A stretch of DNA of 64,000 nucleotides from Akkermansiaceae bacterium (GCA_903906515.1 CAIVKO010000128.1:1-64000), one strand, 5' to 3'. Positions 41,858 to 51,195 are shown, counted from the first letter of the stretch. The notes: a model not told the origin generated them from the sequence alone. A program made the numbers and translations.

Positions 41858-43315
41858 CTTTTTCTCGATGGCGACCAATGTGATGTCGTCCATTTGGGGG
41901 CCCTCGCCGGTGAATTGGCGGAGTTCTTCCTGCATGCGGTTGAGGACGGTCTCGGCACCGAGCGGAGCGGCCATGCGGAATGCGTCGGCCATGCGGTCCA
42001 TGCCGAATTCCTCTTCCTGGGAATCCACTGCCTCACGTACCCCGTCGGTGTATAACAGAACGCAATCGCCGGATTTCATCGTCACTTCGAGATCTTTGGT
42101 GACCCGCTCGAAAACCGTGCCGCCATCGACGCCCAATGCGAGGCCTGGCGAGCGCAGGGTTTCCACTTTTCCTGAGTTGCTGTGGAAATGCAGCGCTGGA
42201 TCGTGGCCGGCGCGGGCCATGACCAGCCCACCGGTGGCCTCATCGAGAATGGCGTAGGCCATGCTGATGAACATATCCTCGCGGATATCGGGGAAAAGCT
42301 GGCGGTTGACCGATGAGAGCACTTCCGATGGGGATGAACGGCCGGGCGCGACGGAACGCAGTGCGCTGCGGCACATGGCCATCAGAAGTCCGGCGGGAAA
42401 TCCCTTGCCGGAAACATCGGCGATCACGATGCCGAATTTACGATCTCCCAGCGGGATGTAGTCGTAGTAATCGCCGCTGATGATGCGTGCCGGTAAGTTG
42501 GTGCCGCTGATGCGGAACCCGGAGATGACCGGATCTTCTTGTGGAAGGAGGATGCGCTGGACTTCACGGGCATTGTGCAACTCGCTCTCGATGGCGCGTT
42601 TTTCGTGGGCCTCACGGTGAATGCGGGCATTGCCAATGGCGAATGAGGATTGTTCGGCTGCGGATCTGAATACGGCGAGATCGTTGGTTGTAAATGCGCC
42701 ATCCTCATGACGTCTGGCCACGATGAGCACGCCTAGATCCTTGTTTGCATGACGAAGGGGGGCCAGCAATGCGGCCACATCGTCGGTGTAACGGGTGAAG
42801 GCGTCACGGAATGATGGATGGTTTTTGACATTCTCCACAAGGATTGCCTGACCCACCGCCAGGCAGTAGCCGAGAATGCCTTCATCCACGGCCACCCGCG
42901 AGAGTCGGAGGTGGCTTTCAAGTGCGCGCGGGTCCCGCTCTGCTTTTTTTCTTACTTCCACCGGGATGCCGATGAGCGGCGGACATTCATCCGAAATATA
43001 GGACGGCAACAGGTATCCGTTGCCTGCCCCGACGAAATAGACTGCTCCGCCGCGGGCGTTGAGCACTTTGCTGATGCCATCGACGATGATGCGAGATAGT
43101 ACCGAAGGCGAGGGTTCGTTTTCAATGGCAAGGCCCAGATCGCGGAGAAACGAGAACATCCGTTGCTCCTCGCCCTCGAGATCGCGGAAACGTTGGCGGA
43201 TCCGGCGGTTGCGTTTGCGTTGGTTCCTCAGCGCTAACAGCAGGCCGATCAAAACCACCATGCCAAAGGCCAGTGCGATGATTCTGAAATCCTGCAACTC
43301 GGGGGGGGTCAACAT
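41855..43315 (-). CDS. SpoIIE-family (PP2C-type) phosphatase with GAF domain
   Basis: A 486-residue regulator. Residues ~12-30 form one membrane helix (IIALAFGMVVLIGLLLAL), followed by a short coiled linker, a GAF domain (~50-230: ARGGAVYFVGAGNGYLLPSYI, AILVENVKNHP, APLRHANKDLGVLIVAR) and a PP2C phosphatase domain (from ~260: DYYDYIPLGDRKFGIVIADVSG, GHDPALHFHS, LLYTDGVREAVD, QMDDITLVAIE) with the metal-binding aspartates. Such RsbU-like proteins dephosphorylate an anti-sigma-factor antagonist. The next gene upstream, 31 bases away, encodes a STAS protein, its likely substrate. Its TAG stop lies inside the tRNA-Gln 3' end. Confidence 0.9.
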   Translation of the reverse strand: MLTPPELQDFRIIALAFGMVVLIGLLLALRNQRKRNRRIRQRFRDLEGEEQRMFSFLRDLGLAIENEPSPSVLSRIIVDGISKVLNARGGAVYFVGAGNGYLLPSYISDECPPLIGIPVEVRKKAERDPRALESHLRLSRVAVDEGILGYCLAVGQAILVENVKNHPSFRDAFTRYTDDVAALLAPLRHANKDLGVLIVARRHEDGAFTTNDLAVFRSAAEQSSFAIGNARIHREAHEKRAIESELHNAREVQRILLPQEDPVISGFRISGTNLPARIISGDYYDYIPLGDRKFGIVIADVSGKGFPAGLLMAMCRSALRSVAPGRSSPSEVLSSVNRQLFPDIREDMFISMAYAILDEATGGLVMARAGHDPALHFHSNSGKVETLRSPGLALGVDGGTVFERVTKDLEVTMKSGDCVLLYTDGVREAVDSQEEEFGMDRMADAFRMAAPLGAETVLNRMQEELRQFTGEGPQMDDITLVAIEKK

Positions 43316-43346
43316 AACAAAGCCATGCCTGCCGTTTCGTTCATGT

Positions 43347-43883
43347 TTAGGTTGCTTCGGGATGCGCGTCTTGCCCGGACAAGTTGCTTTTCAGCACGCT
43401 GAGGACGCCGCTGAATTCCCGTGCGTTTTTCTCGTTCAAACCTGAGAGATTTTGGTGGGCTTCCAAGACGTGCTTTGCACGCTGGATCGTGTCGATGGCT
43501 GCTGCGGATGGGGATTTTAACGCGCTCCGGATGGATTCGATGTCGTTTCTCCATGCCGCATCGGGTGGATCTATTTCCATCAGGTGATCCAAACCGAGGT
43601 CCTCCAGCGAGCGGAGGTTGCGGGAGCCGGGTTCTGCGATGTGGAGTGCTCCTCCGTCGCGTGCCGTAATTCTCGCCGACATCCCCGCGAGGGTGCCCAT
43701 GAAGGTGGAATCCATTCCCGTGCACGATCCGAGATCAACGATTACAAGCGTTTCTCCTGCGGATATCCGAGCGTCACCGAACGTTTTTACGGAGGGACTG
43801 TTGAGGAACGATCCTTTTCCTTCGCACCGGATCCAACTGAATCCATTGAAAATACCTACTGAAATGAAGTTATCCGCGGTCAC
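43347..43883 (-). CDS. STAS-domain anti-anti-sigma-like protein
   Basis: A 178-residue protein starting at GTG 43883. The N-terminal ~100 residues match the STAS fold: VGIFNGFSWIRCEGKGSF, GETLVIVDLGSCTGMDSTFMG, where Ser/Thr of the SxGMDSTFMG type is the phosphorylation site in SpoIIAA-like antagonists, and GALHIAEPGSRN. A C-terminal helical extension (~110-178) is not typical of single-domain antagonists and may mediate contacts. It is followed by the PP2C-type phosphatase gene, so together they look like a partner-switching pair; no cognate kinase is in the window. Confidence 0.82.
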   Translation of the reverse strand: MTADNFISVGIFNGFSWIRCEGKGSFLNSPSVKTFGDARISAGETLVIVDLGSCTGMDSTFMGTLAGMSARITARDGGALHIAEPGSRNLRSLEDLGLDHLMEIDPPDAAWRNDIESIRSALKSPSAAAIDTIQRAKHVLEAHQNLSGLNEKNAREFSGVLSVLKSNLSGQDAHPEAT

Positions 43884-43984
43884 TGTGATTGTAGGGGCTT
43901 ATTTCGTGCGGCCCGACTCTAAAGAGCATAAAGCAGACATCCGATACGTCAACCATCCATCTGAAAAATCCCGGAAGTCCCGCA

Positions 43985-44443
43985 TTATTGCCACAGATAG
44001 GATTGTTTGCTGGCCAGTTCCCGTCCTCCACGCGTGATCGTGGCCTTCCATGTCAGAACTTTGCCACCTTTAAAATAATCATCACCAATCACCGCTAACT
44101 CTGCCATTCCATCCACCGTGGATGAGGAGAAATCGCGAGTCATGCGTTTTACGAGGCTGCCGGTGGCTCCCTGTTGATAGAGAAAAACCACTCTGACGTC
44201 GCCTTTGCCCACGCCTGCTGGGTCGCTCCAGCGGATGGTGTAATACTGGCCCAGTCTCTGCTTGCGTTCCTCCATACTCACCGCTCCCAGCAGGTGCCGT
44301 TCCTTCTCCATCCTCACCATCGGATCGTCTCCGACCCTGCGGACCTGATCCCGTACTTGGAATTGTTTGACCACCAGGGTTTCTGGCGGCCCTGAACAGG
44401 CTGCCATCAAAACCACCGCCACAGCAATGAACAATCGTCTCAC
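43985..44443 (-). CDS. Predicted lipoprotein, unknown function
   Basis: A 152-residue protein with signal RRLFIAVAVVLMAAC ending in a lipobox Cys. The mature chain has an Arg/Glu-rich helical part (PMVRMEKERHLLGAVSMEERKQRLGQYYTIRW) and a beta half (DVRVVFLYQQGATGSLVKRM, ELAVIGDDYFKGGKVLTWKATI). No family is recognised; the pattern suggests a small periplasmic or surface-anchored domain. It stands alone on the minus strand between the STAS gene and dxs, with short gaps either side. Confidence 0.7.
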   Translation of the reverse strand: MRRLFIAVAVVLMAACSGPPETLVVKQFQVRDQVRRVGDDPMVRMEKERHLLGAVSMEERKQRLGQYYTIRWSDPAGVGKGDVRVVFLYQQGATGSLVKRMTRDFSSSTVDGMAELAVIGDDYFKGGKVLTWKATITRGGRELASKQSYLWQ

Positions 44444-44561
44444 GCCACGGATTCAAGCACAGCAGGCGGTGGATTCAAGAGTCCTTTTGCCAAACTGACG
44501 TATCACGGTGATTTTGGTGATGCGAGACGGTCGCTCGCGTAGGAGCGGAAGTTTTTGATCC

Positions 44562-46451
44562 TTAGAAATGGCTCAGTATCTTGGCGGCGGCGGCCTGTGG
44601 GGTGATGCCGTGGAGATCGCGCAGAATCTCCGGCTTTCCGTGTTCGATGAATTTATCCGGCCAGCCAATGCGCTCGACGGGTGTGTGGATGCCGGCGGTG
44701 TGGAGATGTTCAATCACTCCGGTGCCGAAGCCATTGGTCAGGACGTGGTCCTCGAAGGTGCAGAGTATGCGACATTTCCGTGCGTATTGCTCAAGAACGG
44801 CTGTGTCCAGAGGCTTGATGAAACGCGGGTTGATCAGGGCGACGGAAAGTCCCTTCTCTTCTAACATGGCCTTGGTTTGTTCCGCCATTTCAAACAGGCT
44901 TCCAAGTCCGATGAGTGCGACGTCCGTGCCGTCAGCAACAACCTCGGCCTTGCCGATTTCAAGAATCCTTGGAGTTTCCGAGATGGCAGTGCCTCGGATT
45001 GGTCCCCGTGGGTAGCGGATGGCGGAGGGCCTCTCATCATATGCAGCCATGGTGTGGAGCATGTCCACGAACTCGTTTTCGTCCTTGGGTTGCATGTGGA
45101 CGATGCCGGGAATGTGGCGGAGGAATCCGATATCAAAGAGTCCGTGATGGGTGGGGCCGTCGTCACCCGACAAGCCGCCGCGGTCCATGCAGAGGCGGAC
45201 CGGTAGTCCTTGCAAAGCCATGTCATGGATGATCATGTCATAAGCCCGTTGCATGAATGTGGAATAAACAGCCAGAAACGGACGGAAGCCCTCGGTGGCA
45301 AGTCCGCAGGCGAAAAGCGCGGCGTGTTCCTCGGCAATGCCAACGTCGAAATAGCGGTCGGGCAGTTCTTCCTTGAAAATTTCCAGTTTGGTTCCGCCGG
45401 GCATGGCTGCGGTGATGGCCACGATTTTGGGATCCTTCTTGGCGAGGTCGGTGACGGTGCGTCCGAAAATATCCGAACACGAGGGAGTCGTGGCGGAGTC
45501 TGTGGAACCATCATTGACCTTGTAAGTGCCGAGTCCGTGGAATTTTCCCGGATTATCGATAGCGGGTTGGTATCCTCGGCCTTTTTCCGTGATGATGTGC
45601 AGGACGACGGGTTCGTGGAGTGCCTTGAGATGTTCGAAGGTGCGGATCAATAAGGGAAGGTCGTGACCATTGATGGGACCGTAATAGCGCAGGCCGAATT
45701 TTTCGAAAAGCACGTTGGGAAAGAGTAGGTTCTTCGCGCCTTCCTCGACCTTGTGAGCCAGGGTGCGGGCCGCCTTGCCTGCGATTTTTTCTACAAAATC
45801 GGCTGCCTTGGCGCGGACCGAGGCGAAGGTGTGGTGAGTCTGTAGCGCGTTGAAGTAACGGGCGATGGCGCCCACATTCTTGTCGATCGACCACTCGTTG
45901 TCATTGAGTACGACGATGAACTTGCGGGAGGTTTCCGCGATGTTGTTGAGTGCTTCCAGCGTCGGGCCGCAAGTGAACGCCGCGTCACCCGCGACAGCCA
46001 CGACGTGGTTGTCACCTCCTGCCAGATCGCGGGCGGCCGCCATGCCAAGGGCGGCTGATAGAGCAGTGCCCGCATGACCCGCTCCATAGGCATCATGCTC
46101 GGACTCCGAACGCAGCAGGAAACCATTCAGGCCTTTGAAGGTGCGGATGGTGTGGATCTTGTCGGCGCGTCCTGTTAGCATCTTGTGGACGTATCCCTGG
46201 TGGGCCACATCGAAGACGAACTTGTCATCAGGTGTGGAAAACACCCGGTGAAGGGCGATGGTGAGTTCCACGACACCGAGATTGGGGCCGAGGTGTCCGC
46301 CGGTTTTTGAAAGGGAGGTGATCAGCGAGTGGCGGATTTCCGCGGCTAGGGCCGTCAACTCCTCATCGTCGAGTCTTTTGACATCGCCAGGGGAGTGGAT
46401 GGACTGCAGCAGTGGGCCGAGTGCGGGTGGCTCAGAAGAGGCGGATGTCAT
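44562..46451 (-). CDS. dxs: 1-deoxy-D-xylulose-5-phosphate synthase
   Basis: A 629-residue TPP enzyme that joins pyruvate and glyceraldehyde 3-phosphate, the first step of the MEP isoprenoid pathway. Family motifs are visible: TGGHLGPNLGVVELTIALH, VFDVAHQGYVHKMLTGR, the TPP site GDAAFTCGPTLEALNN, DRGGLSGDDGPTHHGLFD and GTGVIEHL. Length is normal. It follows xseB with a 20-base overlap, so the two are coupled. ispE of the same pathway lies at 16.8-17.6 kb. Confidence 0.97.
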   Translation of the reverse strand: MTSASSEPPALGPLLQSIHSPGDVKRLDDEELTALAAEIRHSLITSLSKTGGHLGPNLGVVELTIALHRVFSTPDDKFVFDVAHQGYVHKMLTGRADKIHTIRTFKGLNGFLLRSESEHDAYGAGHAGTALSAALGMAAARDLAGGDNHVVAVAGDAAFTCGPTLEALNNIAETSRKFIVVLNDNEWSIDKNVGAIARYFNALQTHHTFASVRAKAADFVEKIAGKAARTLAHKVEEGAKNLLFPNVLFEKFGLRYYGPINGHDLPLLIRTFEHLKALHEPVVLHIITEKGRGYQPAIDNPGKFHGLGTYKVNDGSTDSATTPSCSDIFGRTVTDLAKKDPKIVAITAAMPGGTKLEIFKEELPDRYFDVGIAEEHAALFACGLATEGFRPFLAVYSTFMQRAYDMIIHDMALQGLPVRLCMDRGGLSGDDGPTHHGLFDIGFLRHIPGIVHMQPKDENEFVDMLHTMAAYDERPSAIRYPRGPIRGTAISETPRILEIGKAEVVADGTDVALIGLGSLFEMAEQTKAMLEEKGLSVALINPRFIKPLDTAVLEQYARKCRILCTFEDHVLTNGFGTGVIEHLHTAGIHTPVERIGWPDKFIEHGKPEILRDLHGITPQAAAAKILSHF

Positions 46452-46773
46452 CGTTGTCGTCGGAATCGTCCGGATCGGCGGACGGAGAGGAAATGTCTGT
46501 GGACCGGGCGGCTGCGGGAACCTCGGTGGATTCTATCGGGTCTTTATCGCGCAGGGTGATCAATTCGATACGGTTTCTAGCGGATTGTAGGACCGACTCG
46601 CAGCGGTCGAGCAGGAGCGATCCTTTTTCATAACATGCCACAAGTTCCTCCAGGGGAAGTTGTTCATGCTCCATGGCCTCGACAATCGATTCGAGTCCCG
46701 CCAAGGCGTCTTCAAATGAGAGCGTCGAGTTGTTTTGATCGGGATCTGGCTTCCTGCGTGCCATGGAATTCAT
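46432..46773 (-). CDS. xseB: Exodeoxyribonuclease VII small subunit
   Basis: A 113-residue protein; the first ~75 residues match XseB: LSFEDALAGLESIVEAMEHEQLPLEELVACYEKGSLLLDRC, the paired-helix small subunit that binds XseA to degrade single-stranded DNA. The remainder (PADPDDSDDNDDIRLF-type, very acidic) is an unusual tail not present in E. coli XseB. ATG 46773 overlaps the stop of the upstream membrane-protein gene (TAATG); ATG 46764 is another possible start. It overlaps dxs by 20 bases. The xseB-dxs neighbourhood is common in bacteria. Confidence 0.9.
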   Translation of the reverse strand: MNSMARRKPDPDQNNSTLSFEDALAGLESIVEAMEHEQLPLEELVACYEKGSLLLDRCESVLQSARNRIELITLRDKDPIESTEVPAAARSTDISSPSADPDDSDDNDDIRLF

Positions 46774-48593
46774 TAGTTGGGGGCCTTGCCCTTCGAGACG
46801 ATAGGGCGTTCGCTGTAGTAGATCATATCCATGCCGACGAGCGGTTGTCGGTAGGGGTAACGTTTGGTGATCTCTTCGATTTTTTGGCTCTTGTCGTAGA
46901 GTGAAAAGCCCGGTGGATAGGTGGCAAGTATGGCTTTGCCGTCCAAAACCAGAGCCGCGAAATCCTTGTAGCGCTCGGTTACTTCGGTAATGGTTCCAGA
47001 GCCGTGTGAGGAAGGGGAGATCAGAATGCCGACAACCGGTGTCTGAAGTCCGGTCGCCACATTTTCAAGTGCCCGGAATCCATCGGCAGTAGGCGGCAGC
47101 CAGATGCTCATGCGGTCGGCATACCACGCGACTGCCCAAGGTTGGTCGGAGAAAACGATTTTTTTATCGTCCACCCATCCTTTGAGGCCCGTTTTCTTGC
47201 TGTTGAGGGCTGGAGCGTAGTAGGGTGGCCAGTTAGGAACTCCACCGCGATCTCGCAAGGTCATGCCTAGTTTTACCTTTTGAGGCAGGGAGAGGATCAG
47301 AGGAAGCGAGCAGATGACAATGATCACCATGTGATGGACATTTCTCAACATCGGCGTGGAGGCTACGAAATCAAGCCGACTCCAGAGAATGGAGATAAAT
47401 GCCAACCCGTAGGCCATCATGATCGGGGCGAAAAGTAGGTGGAGCTGATTGGGCTCCAATTCATTGGTCGTCACCCCGAAGAATGCCAGGCCGAAGGCGG
47501 TGGTCACCCACATCAGTAGAATTCCCCACCGAAACATGGCGATTGATTTTCGTTTGAATGGGTGAAGCAGGGAAATGAAAAACAGTGGAGCCACGACGAT
47601 GCCAGCAAGCAAGGGGACGATGTCGGTGGCTTGCAGAAGGGTAGTGCGCAAGATTTTCGAAATCAGCCCGTCCAACTCCAGAGGCTCTGCTGTCAGGTCG
47701 GTGTTGCGCATCACGGCGGCCTCGGAGCGGTTGCCCAAGCCATTGTAGAGTGTAAGGAATGCCGTGCCGAAAGGTGATCCGGTGATGTCCTTATTTCGCA
47801 GGATCGGCCCGATTGCGGCGATAATGACCAAGGCGAGCACCGCGATGCCAACAATGCCGCGCGGACGGAAGGCGATCGCGGCGAAAATGATGTAACCCAG
47901 GGCGATCCAGACGGTCATCCAGTGGGTGAGGGCCAGCAGGGTGAAGAAAACGCCGGCGATGACGGCTGGAGTCATCGCAATGCGCCCTTCGGATGCCGCC
48001 TCCACGGCGCGATATACGAAATAGATGCCGCAGGAAAAAAGCAGAAGCATCAGCATCTGTGGCAATCCACTCAAAGAATATCTCCAGAAGGTTTCACAAA
48101 ACAACATCAGGATCGCGCTGACTCCTGCGATCTTCGCATCGAATATCCTGGAAATCAGGAGGTAATTCACACCGATTGCCATCAGGAAAAACAAGGTGCA
48201 CACTGCGGCGATTACGCGATCCAGAGGGTAAACCAGCTCGTTCGCTCCCATTTGCCACCCATTAGCATCATCTGCGCCGATGAGTTTGAGAACTGCGGCG
48301 TTGAGCAACGGATTGAGCGGCGAGTGGTAGGTGTCTTGAAATCGGTCGAACGAGACCGAACGTTTTTCCACGCTTGTCGCTTGATAATAGGCGACCGGGC
48401 GGATCATTTTGGTGGTAAAACCGTTGCCGCGGGCGATTTCGCGAGCGATTTGCGCCTGATCCATCGCCTGGGGGGAGTTCAACCCGCGAAATAGAGTGAA
48501 GAGGTTGCCGAGGGTCAATAGGATCAGAATAAGGAAAAACAGGCTGCGCCGGATGAGAATGCCGACGTCAAGTTGCGAGGAGTTGATACTCAT
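46773..48593 (-). CDS. Large polytopic membrane protein, ArnT-like glycosyltransferase type
   Basis: A 606-residue membrane protein with about a dozen hydrophobic helices, for example LFFLILILLTLGNLF, AAVCTLFFLMAIGVNYLLI, VIAGVFFTLLALTHWMTVW and VIIVICSLPLILSL, and a long soluble C-terminal tail (~430-606). The early periplasmic segment with MDQAQIAREIARGNGF resembles the acidic first loop of ArnT/dolichyl-phosphate glycosyltransferases of the GT-C class, which add sugars from a polyprenyl carrier outside the membrane. The acceptor is unknown. It lies between the NtrC-like gene and xseB on the same strand. Confidence 0.7.
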   Translation of the reverse strand: MSINSSQLDVGILIRRSLFFLILILLTLGNLFTLFRGLNSPQAMDQAQIAREIARGNGFTTKMIRPVAYYQATSVEKRSVSFDRFQDTYHSPLNPLLNAAVLKLIGADDANGWQMGANELVYPLDRVIAAVCTLFFLMAIGVNYLLISRIFDAKIAGVSAILMLFCETFWRYSLSGLPQMLMLLLFSCGIYFVYRAVEAASEGRIAMTPAVIAGVFFTLLALTHWMTVWIALGYIIFAAIAFRPRGIVGIAVLALVIIAAIGPILRNKDITGSPFGTAFLTLYNGLGNRSEAAVMRNTDLTAEPLELDGLISKILRTTLLQATDIVPLLAGIVVAPLFFISLLHPFKRKSIAMFRWGILLMWVTTAFGLAFFGVTTNELEPNQLHLLFAPIMMAYGLAFISILWSRLDFVASTPMLRNVHHMVIIVICSLPLILSLPQKVKLGMTLRDRGGVPNWPPYYAPALNSKKTGLKGWVDDKKIVFSDQPWAVAWYADRMSIWLPPTADGFRALENVATGLQTPVVGILISPSSHGSGTITEVTERYKDFAALVLDGKAILATYPPGFSLYDKSQKIEEITKRYPYRQPLVGMDMIYYSERPIVSKGKAPN

Positions 48594-48624
48594 GAGTGAA
48601 GTTGAGAGATAGGGAGAATGGAGA

Positions 48625-49992
48625 TTAAAGACCGAGTTCCTTCAGTTTGCGCTGGAGGGTTCTTCGGCTTACGCCCAAGAGCTCGGCCGCGTGCGTTCGG
48701 TTGCCACTGGCAGTGGTGAGAGCGGTTCGGATGGTGTTGGTTTCGAGAGCATGCAAGTTGAAATCAGGCGTGGCATCAAGGGTGATTTTTCGGGGGAGGG
48801 GAGATTGGTCTGCCGGAACTGATTGGGGAAGCAGGAATTGCGGCAAATGCCGGATATCAATCACCGCGTCGTTGCTCATGACCACTCCATGCTCGATGGC
48901 TGTTCGCAACTCGCGGACGTTGCCAGGCCAAGGGTATGCGAGCAAAAGATCCAGAGCGGCATCCGATAGCGGTTTGAACGGGCGGTCATTTTCCTTGGCG
49001 AATTCTTGCAGAAAACGATTTGCTAGCAAAACGATGTCCTCCCGGCGAATCCGCAAGGGCGGCATGTCGATTTTGACAACATTGAGCCGGAAATACAGGT
49101 CTTCACGGAAATCTCCGCGGTCCACCAGTTCCCGGAGCTTTTTATTCGTTGCGGCAATCACGCGGACATCCACCTTGATCGGCGTGTTCGAGCCAACCCG
49201 CTCGATGGTGCGCTCCGACAGCACGCGCAACAGCTTGATCTGGGTGGATGGGTCGATTTCACCAATTTCATCGAGAAAAAGGGTGCCTCCGTCCGCCTGC
49301 TCAAAGCGCCCGATGCGGCGTTGTGCTGCCCCGGTGAAGGAGCCTTTTTCGTGGCCGAAAAGCTCGCTTTCCAAGAGTTGTGGGGAGAGGGCGGCGCAGT
49401 GGACGATGACCATTTTGGCGGCGGGCCTGCCGGAAAGATGGTGCAACAATCCGGCCACCACCTCTTTGCCCGTGCCTGATTCTCCCTCGATGAGCACGGT
49501 GGCCCGTGTCGGCGCAACCTGTTGGATGAGCTCGGAAACTTTCTGGATTTCCGCGGATTTTCCAATCAGTTGGTCGAGCTTATGGGATTTCTTGACTTGT
49601 TGGGTGAGTTGTTTGTTTTCGGTCTCCAGGTGGCGGTTGCGCAGCGCTCGTTTAAGCAGCATTTCCACCTCGTCCAGATTGAGCGGTTTGGTCACAAAAT
49701 GCCAGGCTCCGCGTCGCATCGCCTCGACCGCAGTGTCCACCGAGCCGTAGGCCGTCATCATGATCGCCACCGGAGGTTCCGCCAGCGCCAGCGCCTGATC
49801 CAATAAGTCCATCCCGGAATCTCCGCCGAGGCGCAGATCGGTGAGCAGGAGTTGGATGGGTTCGCTCTTCAGGATGGCCATGGCCTCGCTGATCCCTCCG
49901 GCCGTGTACACATCAAATTCCTCATCCAAGCCACTTCGCAGGCCCTCGCGGGTGGAGCGCTCGTCGTCAACGATCAGAAGTGTGGGAAGCAT
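48625..49992 (-). CDS. Sigma-54-dependent response regulator (NtrC family)
   Basis: A 455-residue regulator: receiver domain (~1-115) with DDE near residue 9-11 and phospho-acceptor Asp52 in LLLTDLRLGG, AAA+ domain (~140-375) with Walker A GESGTGKE (170-177), the sigma-54 contact loop GSFTGA (217-222) and Walker B GGTLFLDEIGEID, and a C-terminal Fis-type HTH (NRTHAAELLGVSRRTLQRKL). It activates sigma-54 promoters when phosphorylated. The kinase gene lies immediately upstream (50023-51195). GSFTGA rather than GAFTGA is a known variant. Its targets cannot be told; the downstream membrane protein gene may be one. Confidence 0.92.
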   Translation of the reverse strand: MLPTLLIVDDERSTREGLRSGLDEEFDVYTAGGISEAMAILKSEPIQLLLTDLRLGGDSGMDLLDQALALAEPPVAIMMTAYGSVDTAVEAMRRGAWHFVTKPLNLDEVEMLLKRALRNRHLETENKQLTQQVKKSHKLDQLIGKSAEIQKVSELIQQVAPTRATVLIEGESGTGKEVVAGLLHHLSGRPAAKMVIVHCAALSPQLLESELFGHEKGSFTGAAQRRIGRFEQADGGTLFLDEIGEIDPSTQIKLLRVLSERTIERVGSNTPIKVDVRVIAATNKKLRELVDRGDFREDLYFRLNVVKIDMPPLRIRREDIVLLANRFLQEFAKENDRPFKPLSDAALDLLLAYPWPGNVRELRTAIEHGVVMSNDAVIDIRHLPQFLLPQSVPADQSPLPRKITLDATPDFNLHALETNTIRTALTTASGNRTHAAELLGVSRRTLQRKLKELGL

Positions 49993-50022
49993 GGCAGGGT
50001 TGAAAATTGGAGATTTGAAATT

Positions 50023-51195
50023 TCAAAGATCGATCACAGATTCCGGGGAGCCTAACAATCTGACAGACCTTTCGCTGCGTGGCAGATGGATGATGACGCG
50101 GGTGCCTTGGTTTTCCTCGCTTTCGATTGCGATTTCGCCGCCGTGCTCGCGGACGATGCGGCGGACGATGAGGAGCCCCAGACCGGAGCCCGATGATTTG
50201 GTGGTGCGGTAGGGTTCGAAGATCGCCCCCATGTGCTCCGGGGAAATCCCGGTTCCATTGTCCTGAATGGAAATGATGTATTCGTAGTCGTTTGCCCGTG
50301 TGCGGATCGTGATGTGGCCATTCTCACCGGGCAGCGCCTGATAGGCATTGCGGATCAGATTGTAGAAAACCTGCTGGAATTGGCCTGCATCCAGCACGGC
50401 GTGTGGCATGGATTCCGCCAGGTCCAGTTCCACGGAGATTTTTCTGGATGAGAGTTCGGACTCCAGCAGCCCGAGGGTTTCCTTGAGTAGTGTATTGATG
50501 TCACGGCGTTCGCGCAGCGGCACGGTCGGCCGGACGGCGTGGAGGAATTGTTTGAGGATTGTATCCAGACGCCGGATTTCGCCGCGAGCCGTTGCCAGGT
50601 GGTCTTCTAACGGTTTTTTGTCACCTGTCGGAAGTTTGCGCAGCCTCCTGCCGAGTAGCTGGAGGTGAATATCCAGAGAATTGAGGGGGTTGCCGATTTC
50701 ATGGGCTACTCCGGCCGCAAGTAGGGTGAGGGCGTTGAGTCGCTCGGATTCCAGGGTTTCCTCGGCCTCTGCGCGGGTGCGGGTGAGATCCCTGACCAAC
50801 ATCACGAAACCCAAAGGATCTTCGGAATTTCCTCCTTCATCGATGGGGGCTAGATAGAAATTTAAAAAACGGTTTTCTGGATAAAAAACTTCGAGATCCC
50901 GACTGATCGTGCGGCCGGGTTTGCCAAGCGATTCCCAGTCCAGTCCGCGAACTTGGGATGACAGCAATTGCCCGACCGCCTTGTCCGGATCCAAGCCGAA
51001 AAACCGGCTGGCGGCATGATTGACAAACCCGATCACGCCTTGGGGATCGAGGATGATCACTCCTTCCTGTAGGGCCTCGAAGACTTTTTCCAGAAATCCC
51101 TTTTCACGGATCAAGCGGGTGACGATCTGTTGGACCTCCCCGTGCTCAACCTTGTCGAGACGTGCGACAAGCTTTTCTAAAAAACCAGATTTCAA
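50023..51195 (-). CDS. PAS sensor histidine kinase (NtrB-like)
   Basis: A 390-residue cytoplasmic kinase without membrane helices. A helical N-terminus precedes a PAS domain (~35-145: LQEGVIILDPQGVIGFVNHAASRF) and the kinase core: phospho-acceptor His165 in AAGVAHEIGNPLNSLD, N box VFYNLIRNAYQAL, G1 IQDNGTGIS and G2 GSGLGLLIVRRI. It should sense a soluble signal or redox state through PAS and phosphorylate the NtrC-type regulator encoded 30 bases downstream. Classic NtrBC sense nitrogen, but here the neighbours suggest envelope or exopolysaccharide functions, so the signal is open. Confidence 0.92.
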   Translation of the reverse strand: MKSGFLEKLVARLDKVEHGEVQQIVTRLIREKGFLEKVFEALQEGVIILDPQGVIGFVNHAASRFFGLDPDKAVGQLLSSQVRGLDWESLGKPGRTISRDLEVFYPENRFLNFYLAPIDEGGNSEDPLGFVMLVRDLTRTRAEAEETLESERLNALTLLAAGVAHEIGNPLNSLDIHLQLLGRRLRKLPTGDKKPLEDHLATARGEIRRLDTILKQFLHAVRPTVPLRERRDINTLLKETLGLLESELSSRKISVELDLAESMPHAVLDAGQFQQVFYNLIRNAYQALPGENGHITIRTRANDYEYIISIQDNGTGISPEHMGAIFEPYRTTKSSGSGLGLLIVRRIVREHGGEIAIESEENQGTRVIIHLPRSERSVRLLGSPESVIDL

